Source: an uncultured Verrucomicrobia subdivision 3 bacterium
GTDB taxonomy: Bacteria; Verrucomicrobiota; Verrucomicrobiia; Limisphaerales; UBA11358
Assembly (NCBI GenBank): GCA_903872345.1
Contig: CAIQKM010000159.1
Span: 1 to 64,000 of the forward strand
Direction: 5' to 3'
Length of the DNA stretch: 64,000 nt
Every line of letters begins with the position of its first letter. The first letter of the stretch is position 1. A program made the translations under genes and the position numbers. Positions 34,003 through 43,730 of this stretch are shown here, one piece after another. The notes below the pieces were generated by a model. It was given only the letters and a program-made list of their open reading frames with translations. It searched no databases and was not told the DNA's origin.

Positions 34003-37000
34003 ATGGAGAAGATTCATCTGTTGCGGCGGGCGGCCATAATGCTGTCTGTGTTTCAACTGGGCATCCCGGGCATCCTTGCGGCGGCGGATGCCCCGGTCGG
34101 GCCGGGCTCGCTGCCGCCGGAGGTGACCTATGGCGTAGGCTCTTGGGATCCTTCATCGCTGGGCAATCATCGCGCGGTGCTCGTCGTGTCCGCCCCGGCT
34201 GACGCGGTCCGGGCGCAAATACCGTGGCGTCGCGACGATGCCGCCCCGGAAAAGAAAAATGTCATTGTGGTGTCGGCGGACACCGGTTTGCCGCTGACGA
34301 ATGTGATGCTGGCAATCGTTACCGCGCCGCTCGGCGACATCGTGTTTCAAGCGCCGTCCGCCGGGACCTATTACGCCTACTATCTGCCCAGCGTTTCCCG
34401 GGGGCGGAATTATCCCACGTCCTCCTACCAACCGCCGGTGAATCATGCGGAGGCCGACTGGCTGGCAAAAAACGGGCTGGTGCTGGGCGACCCGCTGATC
34501 GCCACCCTCAATCGCCTGCCGGTGGCCAAAGTGACCGCTTTGGAGGCGATTGATGATTTCAACCGCTTTGATCCGATGGAAATCGCCGCAACGGCGGACG
34601 AAGAAAAGCAGTTGGTTGCCGTGCATGCGGGTGAATCGTTCCTGCTGTTTCCCGAGGACCGCATGCGGCCTATTCGCATGACGGATCATTTGCCCGTGAG
34701 CTGGATTAAGACCGGGCCGAAAACGGAGTTCGCCGGTACGGCGGCACCGGGGGAATTTTACGCGTTTCAGGTGGGAGTGTATGCCGTGGCCGATCTTACC
34801 GATCTGGCGGTTCTCTTCGATGATTTGCATTCCGCCGATGGTCGGGCAATTCCCGCCGCGGCGCTGCGCTGCATCAATACCGGCGGGACCAATTGGTTGG
34901 GCGCGGCTTTCACCAAACATGTTTCAGTGGCGGCTGGCCGCGTGCAGGCGCTTTGGTGCGGGGTGCAGATTCCCGATGACGCCGCGCCCGGAACTTTTAC
35001 CGGGCACGTCACGGTTCAACCGGCCGGTTTACCCGCGCAAACCGTTAATCTCACCGTCACGGTGGCGGGCGCTCCGCTGGCCGATCACGGCGACAGCGTG
35101 CCGCAGCAACAATCCCGTCTGCGCTGGCTCGACTCCACCTTGGCGCAGGATGATGAGGTGGTGCAGCCGTTTATTCCCGTGCATCGCACCAATGACACCG
35201 TCTCCATTTTGGGGCGGCAACTGACCGTCGGCCCCGCCGGGTTGCCCGGCCAAATTGTGAGTTATTTTTGCCCGGAAGGCACCCATCTGGAAGCAACCGG
35301 CACCGCCCTGCTGACCTCGCCCATGGAACTGGTGGCCGAGGAAACGAATGGCCTGCGGCGCGTCTGGAGCAACGGTCCCTGTACGTTTACCAAGGAAACC
35401 GATGGCGGGGTGGACTGGGTTGCCACCAGCACCGCCGGGTCGCTGAAATTGGAAGTGCGCGGACACTTGGAATTCGATGGCTTTGGCTCGTTCAAGGTTA
35501 CCGTCAGTTCGGATGAGGCGGTGGACCTGCGCGACCTGCGGCTGGAATTGCCCATGGTCAAAGCCAAGGCCCGCTATTTGATGGGGCTGGGCTTTCAAGG
35601 CGCGCGGCGTCCGAGTAGCTTCGATTGGAACTGGAATCTCAAGCTGCATCAGGACAGCGCCTGGCTGGGTGATACGGATGCCGGTCTGCGTTTTGAATTG
35701 AAGGGTGAAAATTTCGAGCCGCCGCTGCTGACAAATTTTTACGAAGACAAACCGCTGAACATGCCACCCGCCTGGTATAACGGCGGCAAAGGCGGCATCA
35801 CCTTGCGCGAGACGAACGACACGTTGCTGGTGAGCTGCTTCGGCGGCGCGCGGCGATTGGAAGCCGGACAGCAACTGCATTTTGATTTCGATCTGTTGCT
35901 CACGCCCTTCAAGCCGCTGAATACGCAAAAACAGTGGAGCCGCCGATTCTTTCACAGTTATCAGCCCGTGGCGGAGGTCGTGAAATCCGGCGCGAATACC
36001 ATCAATATTCATCACGCCTCGGACCCGAATCCCTACATCAATTATCCCTTCCTGCACGTGAAACAGATGCGTGATTATGTGGCGGAGGCGCACGCGCAGA
36101 ATCTGAAGGTGAAAATTTATTACACCATCCGCGAACTTTCCAATCACGCGGCCGAGCTGCCGGCGCTGCTGAGTCTGGGCGATGAAATTTTCCCCGTCGG
36201 CAAAGGCGGCGGCGATGCGTGGTTGCAGGAACATGTCCGTACCAACTATCTGCCCGGCTGGTTCGTGCCGCAGTGGAAGGACGCGGCACTCATTGACAAG
36301 GGCAGTTCCCGCTGGGACAACTATTATGTCGAAGGTCTCGCGTGGCTCGTGAAAAATGTGGGCATCGACGGTCTCTACATTGATGACCTTGCCTACGACC
36401 GTACCACCATGAAGCGCGTGCGCAAGGTGCTGGACCGCGGCAACCCCGGTTCGCTGATTGATTTTCACTCCGCCAACCAATACGACCCGCACGATGGTTT
36501 CGGCAGTTGCGCCAACGTGTACATGGAACAGTTTCCCTATCTGGACCGGCTTTGGTTCGGCGAATATTTCAATCCCGACATGCCGCCGGATTTTTGGTTG
36601 GTCGAAATGTCCGGCATACCGTTCGGCATGATGGGCGAAATGTTGCAGGATGGCGGGAATCGCTGGCGCGGCATGCTCTATGGCATGACCAGTCGCATTC
36701 CGTATCAGGGCAGCGATCCCTCGCCCATTTGGAAAGTCTGGGACGAGTTCAAAATTCAGGACGCCCAAATGTATGGCTACTGGTCGCCGCGTTGTCCGGT
36801 GCACACGGATAGCACGAACATTCTGGCCACGGCGTATGTGGGCAAGGGCAAGACGCTGCTCTCGGTCGCCAGTTGGGCACCGGCGGATGCGCCGGTGCAG
36901 CTTACCTTCAACTGGTCAGCCTTGGGCATTGATCCGGCCAAGGCTGTGCTGATCGCGCCTGAAATCGCCGGTTTTCAATCGGCCGCCCAATTCAAGCCCA

Positions 37001-37059
37001 CGGATGCCATTCCCGTCGCCAAGGGCAAAGGGTGGTTATTCTATGTGATGGAGCAATGA
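34003..37059 (+). CDS. Large secreted glycoside-hydrolase-like protein (DUF6067/GH123-like)
   Basis: A signal peptide (residues 1-27, ending LAAAD) is followed by beta-rich N-terminal domains, including a DUF4091-like segment (FYAFQVGVYAVADLTDL; LWCGVQIPDDAAPGTFTGHVTV). Next comes a TIM-barrel-like catalytic half with NIHHASDPNPYINYPF, VKIYYTIRELSNHA and G-I-D-G-L-Y-I-D-D-L-A-Y (about residues 788-799). Asp-Asp there is typical of the catalytic strand in this clan. At 1,018 aa it fits the DUF6067 group. The substrate is unknown. The downstream genes (DUF5107-TPR, M60 peptidase) are on the same strand with short gaps, suggesting one utilisation operon. Confidence 0.65.
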   Translation: MEKIHLLRRAAIMLSVFQLGIPGILAAADAPVGPGSLPPEVTYGVGSWDPSSLGNHRAVLVVSAPADAVRAQIPWRRDDAAPEKKNVIVVSADTGLPLTNVMLAIVTAPLGDIVFQAPSAGTYYAYYLPSVSRGRNYPTSSYQPPVNHAEADWLAKNGLVLGDPLIATLNRLPVAKVTALEAIDDFNRFDPMEIAATADEEKQLVAVHAGESFLLFPEDRMRPIRMTDHLPVSWIKTGPKTEFAGTAAPGEFYAFQVGVYAVADLTDLAVLFDDLHSADGRAIPAAALRCINTGGTNWLGAAFTKHVSVAAGRVQALWCGVQIPDDAAPGTFTGHVTVQPAGLPAQTVNLTVTVAGAPLADHGDSVPQQQSRLRWLDSTLAQDDEVVQPFIPVHRTNDTVSILGRQLTVGPAGLPGQIVSYFCPEGTHLEATGTALLTSPMELVAEETNGLRRVWSNGPCTFTKETDGGVDWVATSTAGSLKLEVRGHLEFDGFGSFKVTVSSDEAVDLRDLRLELPMVKAKARYLMGLGFQGARRPSSFDWNWNLKLHQDSAWLGDTDAGLRFELKGENFEPPLLTNFYEDKPLNMPPAWYNGGKGGITLRETNDTLLVSCFGGARRLEAGQQLHFDFDLLLTPFKPLNTQKQWSRRFFHSYQPVAEVVKSGANTINIHHASDPNPYINYPFLHVKQMRDYVAEAHAQNLKVKIYYTIRELSNHAAELPALLSLGDEIFPVGKGGGDAWLQEHVRTNYLPGWFVPQWKDAALIDKGSSRWDNYYVEGLAWLVKNVGIDGLYIDDLAYDRTTMKRVRKVLDRGNPGSLIDFHSANQYDPHDGFGSCANVYMEQFPYLDRLWFGEYFNPDMPPDFWLVEMSGIPFGMMGEMLQDGGNRWRGMLYGMTSRIPYQGSDPSPIWKVWDEFKIQDAQMYGYWSPRCPVHTDSTNILATAYVGKGKTLLSVASWAPADAPVQLTFNWSALGIDPAKAVLIAPEIAGFQSAAQFKPTDAIPVAKGKGWLFYVMEQ

Positions 37060-37090
37060 TGCATTGTTTGTACCCGTAACCCGCCGCCCC

Positions 37091-40000
37091 ATGATGAATC
37101 GAAAAACTTGCGCATTGAGCACCGCGCTCTTGCTGCCGCTGCTGTGGGCAACGGGGGCGTCGGCATCGCCGTTTTCCAGTTCCGCCACGGTGAAAGAATA
37201 TGAACAAACATTTACCACCTATCCGTATTCCGATCCCGATCCGGTGCCGGCCATGACCCGCTATTATCCGTACTTCCGTTACGACGGGTTTACGGATAAG
37301 CCGATTCAGAAAAAATGGAAGGTGGTGGAACTCTCCAATGATTATCTGCAACTGCTGATTCTCCCCGAGGTCGGCGGCAAGGTCTGGGCGGCGATTGAGA
37401 AATCCACCGGCCGTTCGTTTCTCTATTACAACCACGTCGTGAAATTCCGCGATGTCTCCATGCGCGGCCCGTGGACCAGCGGCGGCATGGAGGCGAACTA
37501 CGGGATCATCGGCCACACGCCGAATTGTTTTTCGCCGGTGGATTACACCACGCGTCACAATCCGGACGGCAGCGTCAGTTGCATCATCGGCACGCTGGAT
37601 TTGCTCACGCGCACGAGCTGGCGGCTGGAAATCAATCTGCCCGCCGGGCAGGCTGGCTTTACCACGCGCTCCTTTTGGCATAATTCTTCCGGTGCGGGCC
37701 AGCCCTATTACACGTGGATGAATGTGGGCATCAAGGCCGCCGGCAACTTGCAATTTATCAATCCCGGGACACGCTATCTGGGGCACGATGGCAAGGTCTT
37801 TGACTGGCCGGTGAATCCGGAGAACGGCCACGATATTTCCTGGTACGACCGCAATGATTTCGGACCGTACAAGTCCTATCACGTCTTCGGCCGGCTCTCG
37901 GAATTTTTTGGCGGCTACTATCACGACGATGATTTTGGCATGGCGCACTCGGCGAATTATGGCGACAAGCCCGGCCGCAAGGTGTGGATTTGGGGCCTGT
38001 CGCGCCAGGGCATGATTTGGGAAAACCTGCTCTCCGACACCAATGGCCAGTACGTGGAAGTTCAGTCCGGTCGCCTCTTCAATCAGACCGCCGATGAAAG
38101 CACGGAGACACCCTTCAAGCACGAGCAATTTCCACCCTACGCCACGGACACGTGGACGGAGCACTGGCAGCCGGTCAAGGGCATCAAAGGTTTTGTGAGC
38201 GCCAGTCCGTGGGGCGCGTTGAATGTCACCCCGGTCAACGGCCGGTTGGTCATTCGCATTTCTCCCAGCCGCGTCTTGAATGACCGGCTGGAAGTATTCG
38301 ATGGCACGAATCGGCTCTGGTCGCAGGCGGTTGCGCTCAAACCAATGCAGCCTGTGGAAAAAGTGGTGCCTCTCGCCGTCGAACCCAAGGCCCTGCGTGT
38401 CTGTCTGGGCGGCAACAAACTTCAATACAATGCGGGTGATGACGACGTGTTGAGCCGCCCCACGGCCGCTCCGGCCAACTTCGATTGGAACACCGACTAT
38501 GGGTTCTATCTCAAGGGCCGGGAAAATCTGTGCGAACGCGCCTATCTCGCCGCCGCCACCAATTTTGCCGCGTGCCTGAACATCAATTCCAATTACGCGC
38601 CCGCGCTGGTGGAACTGGCGGGCTTGGCGAATCGTCGCGGCGACTGGGGCGCCGCCGCCGAGTTGGCCCGTCATGCCTTGAGCATTGATACTTACGATCC
38701 GGGTGCCAATTACCAGTTCGGCCTCGCCAGCGCGGCGCTAGGCAAGAAAGCGGATGCCAAGGACGCCTTCAGCATCGCGCAACTCTCCATGGCCTGGCGC
38801 AGCGCCGCCGACACGGAACTGGCCAAAGAATATCTGCGCGAAAAACAATACGACCGCGCCCTCGCCAGCGCCACGGCCAGTCTGGACTATGATCGTCAGA
38901 ATGAGGACGCCATCCAGCTCCAGGCCTGTATTGCGCGGCTCACCGGTGACCGCGTTGCCGCTGCCACCGCCTGTCAAACGTTGTTGAACCTGGATTCACT
39001 CAACCACTTTGCGCGGTTCGAAAACTATTTGCGCGGGCAGGGGAATGCCGCCGATTTCACCGGTCAATTGCGCAACGAATTGCCGCAGGAAACCTGTCTG
39101 GAACTCGCGGCGTGGTACCGGAATGTGGGGCTGGATGCGGATGCCCTGCGCGTGTTGGAACTTTCGCCGGTCAACGCGGAGGTGCTTTATTGGCAGGCGT
39201 ATTTGCGACGGGACACGAATCTGCTCGCCCGCGCCGAAGCCGCGTCCCCGGCGTTTGTCTTTCCGTTCCGCGTGGAATCCGCACCGGTATTTGAGTGGGC
39301 CAATCAAGTGAGCACCGCTTGGCAATCCCGCTACTATCTGGCTTTGTTGCGCTGGAGTCAGGGTGAACTTACGGCAGCTCGTGAACTCCTGCTGGCCTGT
39401 GGCGAGCAACCCCAGTTCGGTCCCTTTTACGCCGCCCGCGCCCAAGTGGTCGAGGAAACCGCCGCGCGTGATCTGAACCGCGCTGCCGAACTCGATCCCG
39501 GCCAGTGGCGCTACGGCGCGATGCTGACCAAACTGTACCTGAAACAAAATGATCCCGTCGCCGCGCTGAACATGGTCGCCAGTTACGCCGAACGTTTTCC
39601 CGGCAACACCGTGCTGGCTTTGCTCGACGCCAAATCATTATTTCTCACCAGCCAATATCAGGCCGCCTTGGACCATCTCGAAGGACTCGATGTGCTCCCC
39701 TGCGAAGGCAGCACCGAAGCCCGGGCCACCCGCCGGGAAGCCTGCCTGATGCTCGCTTTGGAGCAAATGCGTCAAGGTGCGGTGGCCGCCGCGCTCCCGT
39801 TCATCGCCAAGGCCCGTGAATGGCCGGAAAACCTTGGTGCGGGCCGTCCCTACGATGCCGATCTGGATGAACGCCTCGAAGACTGGCTGGCGTATCAATG
39901 CTACCAAACGCAAAAGGATTCGCCCCACGCTCAGGCGATGCTTTCAAAAATCCTGTCCGCCCATCCGCCAGCTTCAGCGGGCAGTGCCGGCACGTTATTG

Positions 40001-40204
40001 CGCGCACTGGCCCTGCGCGAAAGTGGCCGCACACCTGAAGCCGAACAACTCTTGCAACAATGGCAGACTCAGCCGGCTGAGGCAGATGCCGCCGGTTGGG
40101 GAATCGCCTTGTTTCATGGCCAACAGCCACCCGTACCCGCCACGCTTTCCGATGGCGGTTTCCGCGTCCTGTCCGCATGGCTAAAGTTAGAGCCGACGCC
40201 GTAA
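37091..40204 (+). CDS. Secreted DUF5107 domain protein with C-terminal TPR repeats
   Basis: The start is taken at the double ATG (37091). A signal peptide ends near ASASP. Residues about 35-400 form the DUF5107 domain (beta-supersandwich, galactose-mutarotase-like), with PEVGGKVWAAIEKSTGRSF and KVWIWGLSRQGM. From about residue 450 on the protein is alpha-helical, with at least six tetratricopeptide-like repeats (ALVELAGLANRRGDWGAAAE; DPGANYQFGLASAALGKK; DAFSIAQLS). DUF5107-TPR proteins are frequent in Verrucomicrobia and Bacteroidetes near glycoside hydrolases; the biochemical role is unclear. Only 31 nt separate it from the hydrolase. Confidence 0.8.
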   Translation: MMNRKTCALSTALLLPLLWATGASASPFSSSATVKEYEQTFTTYPYSDPDPVPAMTRYYPYFRYDGFTDKPIQKKWKVVELSNDYLQLLILPEVGGKVWAAIEKSTGRSFLYYNHVVKFRDVSMRGPWTSGGMEANYGIIGHTPNCFSPVDYTTRHNPDGSVSCIIGTLDLLTRTSWRLEINLPAGQAGFTTRSFWHNSSGAGQPYYTWMNVGIKAAGNLQFINPGTRYLGHDGKVFDWPVNPENGHDISWYDRNDFGPYKSYHVFGRLSEFFGGYYHDDDFGMAHSANYGDKPGRKVWIWGLSRQGMIWENLLSDTNGQYVEVQSGRLFNQTADESTETPFKHEQFPPYATDTWTEHWQPVKGIKGFVSASPWGALNVTPVNGRLVIRISPSRVLNDRLEVFDGTNRLWSQAVALKPMQPVEKVVPLAVEPKALRVCLGGNKLQYNAGDDDVLSRPTAAPANFDWNTDYGFYLKGRENLCERAYLAAATNFAACLNINSNYAPALVELAGLANRRGDWGAAAELARHALSIDTYDPGANYQFGLASAALGKKADAKDAFSIAQLSMAWRSAADTELAKEYLREKQYDRALASATASLDYDRQNEDAIQLQACIARLTGDRVAAATACQTLLNLDSLNHFARFENYLRGQGNAADFTGQLRNELPQETCLELAAWYRNVGLDADALRVLELSPVNAEVLYWQAYLRRDTNLLARAEAASPAFVFPFRVESAPVFEWANQVSTAWQSRYYLALLRWSQGELTAARELLLACGEQPQFGPFYAARAQVVEETAARDLNRAAELDPGQWRYGAMLTKLYLKQNDPVAALNMVASYAERFPGNTVLALLDAKSLFLTSQYQAALDHLEGLDVLPCEGSTEARATRREACLMLALEQMRQGAVAAALPFIAKAREWPENLGAGRPYDADLDERLEDWLAYQCYQTQKDSPHAQAMLSKILSAHPPASAGSAGTLLRALALRESGRTPEAEQLLQQWQTQPAEADAAGWGIALFHGQQPPVPATLSDGGFRVLSAWLKLEPTP

Positions 40205-40246
40205 TTTTCCCAGCATTCCATTTTACCCATCCTAAAAAACCAAAGC

Positions 40247-41770
40247 ATGAACCTCAAACTCACCTGCCTCGCGCTGGGCCTGCTCTGCGGCCTCCCGGCG
40301 TTCGCCGACACCGTCACCAATGCCCCGGCCGCCGACCCGGACACCATTATTATCAGCACCGCCCATCCGCTGCCGGTGAAGGAGAAAAAGCTGCGGCAGG
40401 CCGTCTTCGATCGTTGCCAGGAAATGCTGAACGCTCCCGCCGGCAAATTCGGCGCGCATCCGTCCGCCGCCGTGTTTCCCGGACCCGTCGCGCCCGGCAC
40501 CCCGCGCATCAGCAAAACAATTACCCTCAGCCATGTGCCGCCCAGCGACGCCATGTTGCGCCTGATTTCGCCGCTCGATTTTTCGGATCCCTTCGCCCCC
40601 ACGATGTACTCCACCGGCCTCTACGCCGCCCCCGGCGAAGTGATCGCCGTGGATGTCCCGGCGGAATTGGCTGGCAAACTGCAAGTGAAGATCGGCTGTC
40701 ACGAGGACAATCTGAACGAGTGGGTTGCCGCCACCGAAGCCTGGCGTCGCCTGCCCTTGCTCGTGAATGACACGGCCCTCAAGACTACCCACACGCTCGC
40801 CTCGAATCCGTTTGGCGGATTGATTTACATCACCTGTCCCACCAAGGAAGCGGCGTGGACGGCGGACATCACCATTTCCAACGCCGTCATGTCTCCGCAA
40901 TACGTACTGGGCCGAACCACGGACAAGGAATGGGAAAAGATGCTGGCCGACTCCGGCGCGCCCTGGGGCGAAATGGGTTCGAGCAAAATCATCATCATGC
41001 TGCCCACTGCGGTGCTGAAGAAAATCCATGACCCGGCCCGGCGCATGGAACTGTGGAACAATGTCATCGGCGCGGAAATGGATCTCGCGCAACTGCCCAT
41101 GCCCTTTTACCGCGCGCAACGGCTGGTGACGGATGTCCACATCGGCGGCGGTTTCATGCACAGCGGTTATCCTATCATGGTGCATCATTGCCCGGAGCTG
41201 GGCATGTCCACCGAGGATTTCATTTCCAACCCGGAGCAGTTTGCCGCCCCGGCCAATGGCGGTCCGAACTGGGGCTTCTTCCACGAGATCGGCCACAACA
41301 TGCAAAATCAGGACTGGGTCTTCGACGGCACCACCGAAGTGACCGTAAACCTCTTTTCCCTCTACTGCTTTGACAAGATTGCCGCCGGACGCGATAACGC
41401 CCACCCCGGCGTATCCAACGCCGGCACCCAGAAAATGCTGGCCAAATATTTCAGCAAGAAAGCGGATTTCAAGAAGTGGCAGTCCGATCCGTTCCTGGCG
41501 CTGACCACCTTCCGCCTGATCCAGAATGATTTCGGCTGGGACCTCTACAAGCGCACCTTCGTGCGTTACCACGCCCTGAGCGATGCTGAACGCCCGAAGG
41601 ACGATCAACAGAAGCGCGACCTCTTCGTCCGCTACCTGTCCGAAACCGCCGGCCGCAACTTTGCCCCGTACTTTGAAACCTGGGGCATCTCGCTTTCCCG
41701 CGACCTCCGGCAGGAACTTAAAAAATATCCCGACTGGATGCCGTACAACTTCCCGCCGAAGAAGATTTGA
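40247..41770 (+). CDS. Secreted M60-family zinc metallopeptidase (enhancin-like)
   Basis: M60 peptidases cleave heavily O-glycosylated proteins such as mucins. The 507-aa protein has a signal peptide (to FADT), an N-terminal beta domain (APGEVIAVDVP), and the zinc site H-E-x-x-H in FFHEIGHNMQ (about residues 345-354), followed by the downstream Glu in TTEVTVNLFSLY. No carbohydrate-binding module is visible. It is the third gene of the hydrolase/DUF5107 cluster, 42 nt downstream. A hairpin at 41819-41850 probably terminates it. Confidence 0.85.
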   Translation: MNLKLTCLALGLLCGLPAFADTVTNAPAADPDTIIISTAHPLPVKEKKLRQAVFDRCQEMLNAPAGKFGAHPSAAVFPGPVAPGTPRISKTITLSHVPPSDAMLRLISPLDFSDPFAPTMYSTGLYAAPGEVIAVDVPAELAGKLQVKIGCHEDNLNEWVAATEAWRRLPLLVNDTALKTTHTLASNPFGGLIYITCPTKEAAWTADITISNAVMSPQYVLGRTTDKEWEKMLADSGAPWGEMGSSKIIIMLPTAVLKKIHDPARRMELWNNVIGAEMDLAQLPMPFYRAQRLVTDVHIGGGFMHSGYPIMVHHCPELGMSTEDFISNPEQFAAPANGGPNWGFFHEIGHNMQNQDWVFDGTTEVTVNLFSLYCFDKIAAGRDNAHPGVSNAGTQKMLAKYFSKKADFKKWQSDPFLALTTFRLIQNDFGWDLYKRTFVRYHALSDAERPKDDQQKRDLFVRYLSETAGRNFAPYFETWGISLSRDLRQELKKYPDWMPYNFPPKKI

Positions 41771-41818
41771 AGCGGATTTGCCTGGCGGTTTTTCAAACGA
41801 GGATGGCGGATTGAAAAT

Positions 41819-41850
41819 GGAGGATGGTGAAAACGGCTTTTTCCATCCTC
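41819..41850. terminator. Likely bidirectional terminator/inverted repeat between convergent genes
   Basis: gaggatggtgaaaa and tttttccatcctc can pair (8 perfect bp plus weaker A-T pairs), with A- and T-rich flanks suited to both directions. It lies in a wider imperfect inverted repeat of the GGAGGATGG word (41799-41871), which recurs at 53221-53249. Confidence 0.5.
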
Positions 41851-41874
41851 AATCCTCCATCTTCCATTCTCGTT

Positions 41875-43077
41875 TCAGTCGCGCGAAGGCTTGAGCTTGT
41901 TGGCAATAAACCATTTCCCCGCCGCAATGCTGGGCAGTTCCACGAACCGGTAATAACCCCAGGCGAGCAGCAGGATGGGGCCCAGGGCGACCAGGCATAG
42001 TGCGAAATTGAGCAGCGGATGCGCCGGCTGACCATGGTTCAGTTTGGTGGCCAGGTGCGGCACCAGATAGAGCAGGGGTTGGTGCAGCAAATAGAGGCTA
42101 TAACTGGTGAGGCCAATGAAATCAAAGGCGCGCGCGATGGGGCCGCGTCCGGTTCCCGGTGCCGTCGTCTGGCGGTTCAGCAGCAACCCGACGATGGAGA
42201 CCGTGGCCAGGGCTTCGATGGTAAACGTGAATTCCTCCAGCGGCTTGAAAAAGAACGCCACCACCAGCAGGCCGGTGAACAGAAGGGCGGATTTTTTGGC
42301 CAAGCCGAACGGCCGCCCGTTCAGGAAGGCATCCGCCGCCGCCGCACCCAGCGACCAGCTAAACCAGAAATAAAACGGCGAGAACGCCAGCCAGTTGGGC
42401 ACTACGATGCCATGGTTCACGCAGTAAGTGGTGATGGCACGCTCCGTGCATTCCAGGACCGCCAGCAGGATCAACGTGCGGCCCCACGTCAGTTTTCGCA
42501 CCAAGAACAGCAGCAGCGGATAGATCAGATAAAGCTGGCACTCTACGGACAGCGTCCAAAAGGCGCCGTTGATGGCATACAGCGTGTGGGCGTTATAATT
42601 TTGCAGCAGGAACAGATGCGTGATCACCTGCCAGCCATTGCTCACGGTTCCGGCTTCGGCCACGTGGGAAAGGTGATCGCCAAACGCGTGCGCGGGATAG
42701 ACGAAACTCGTGAAGCTGAATCCCAGCAGCGCCAGCAGATACGGCGGATAAATGCGGAAAAACCGCCGGCTGAAAAACGTGGGCCAATCCTTCCGGCTCG
42801 ACCGCTGGTGCGCAATGTGAATGCAGATGCCGCTGACGACAAAGAATATCGCGACGCCCATGGTGCCGTAGGTGAGGGGGCATAGCGCCAGATAGGCGGG
42901 GCGCTCCGAAAAATCATGGAACCATCCGTTCCATTTCAAATAACCGTAGCCAAATGAAGTGGTGAGACTGTGGTAAAGAAAAACCGCCAGAATGGCCAGA
43001 CCCCGGATCTGGTCCAAAAAATCCAGTCGCGCAGTTCTCCCCCCGGATTGTCCTTGAGATTGCCCCTGAGATTGCAT
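41875..43077 (-). CDS. Acyltransferase 3 family membrane protein
   Basis: The 400-aa protein has ten to eleven helices. It shows LDFLDQIRGLAILAVFLYHSL (first helix with R-G-L and catalytic His), FFVVSGICIHIAH and FFSRRFFRIYPPYLLAL, the AT3 signature. The ATG at 43077 (MQSQGQ) is preferred; the frame extends upstream to 43218 without family sequence and over a neighbouring gene. It probably O-acylates a surface glycan. It stands alone and is distinct from the AT3 gene at 24926-25987. Confidence 0.87.
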   Translation of the reverse strand: MQSQGQSQGQSGGRTARLDFLDQIRGLAILAVFLYHSLTTSFGYGYLKWNGWFHDFSERPAYLALCPLTYGTMGVAIFFVVSGICIHIAHQRSSRKDWPTFFSRRFFRIYPPYLLALLGFSFTSFVYPAHAFGDHLSHVAEAGTVSNGWQVITHLFLLQNYNAHTLYAINGAFWTLSVECQLYLIYPLLLFLVRKLTWGRTLILLAVLECTERAITTYCVNHGIVVPNWLAFSPFYFWFSWSLGAAAADAFLNGRPFGLAKKSALLFTGLLVVAFFFKPLEEFTFTIEALATVSIVGLLLNRQTTAPGTGRGPIARAFDFIGLTSYSLYLLHQPLLYLVPHLATKLNHGQPAHPLLNFALCLVALGPILLLAWGYYRFVELPSIAAGKWFIANKLKPSRD

Positions 43078-43109
43078 TGCGGGCGATTCTAGCCGGTTAA
43101 GTGCATGTG

Positions 43110-43645
43110 TCAATGGTTGGGCGGGGCCGGGAGGTGAATGGCCCATTTGGCCGCCGTCCGGAGCACCGGCAGTTCCGTACGCACGTCGCGCAGGATGGTT
43201 TCGCGCAGTTCGATGCACTGGTGCAACACCCGCCAGGCATCCTCGCCCATTTCGCGACCGGAAAACAATTCGGGCAACTGGTCGCTGAAATCCAGGCCCG
43301 GCTGGAGTTCGCGGCCATTGAGCGGAATGCCCAGATCAAAATGGCTCAGCAGCAGCCGGCGTTCCCGGTGGCCGGGCCGGCCGCAGGCATCCAGAAACCA
43401 CGCGGACTGCCGGACGCTTCCACATGGAGCAGCAGCAACAACTTTTTCTCCAGACTCCAAAGGTCGCGCAAGGTTTCTTCACTGATGCCAAAGCTGCGGA
43501 GATAGACGATGGTGCGCAGAAATTCCAGATAGGCGTCCGCATAGATGCCATCCGGCGGGGTGGGCAGTTCAAACCGCTTTTGCAAACCGGCAAGCGCAAT
43601 CACCGGCCGGTTCAATACCGCAGCCATGTCAGCCAAGGTAGGCAT
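43110..43645 (-). pseudogene. MerR-like/helix-turn-helix protein split by a frameshift
   Basis: From the ATG at 43645 one frame gives LADMAAVLNRPVIALAGLQKRFELP, then FLRTIVYLRSFGISEETLRDLWSLEKKLL, which looks like a MerR-type recognition region plus helix. Near 43403 the sense passes to another frame: SAWFLDACGRPGHRERRLLLSHFDLG ... GREMGEDAWRVLHQCIELRETILRDV, ending at 43110. One missing base (S-P-A-W-F-L-D) joins both parts into about 178 aa. The function is unrecognised. It is either a real frameshift or a sequencing error. Confidence 0.7.
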
Positions 43646-43730
43646 AACGCGAAGATGCGCCGACTCGGCGCAGACTGCAAGCTCAAGGCATTTTTCCCGG
43701 CGTAAATTGATTCACCGGTCAGCTCACTTA

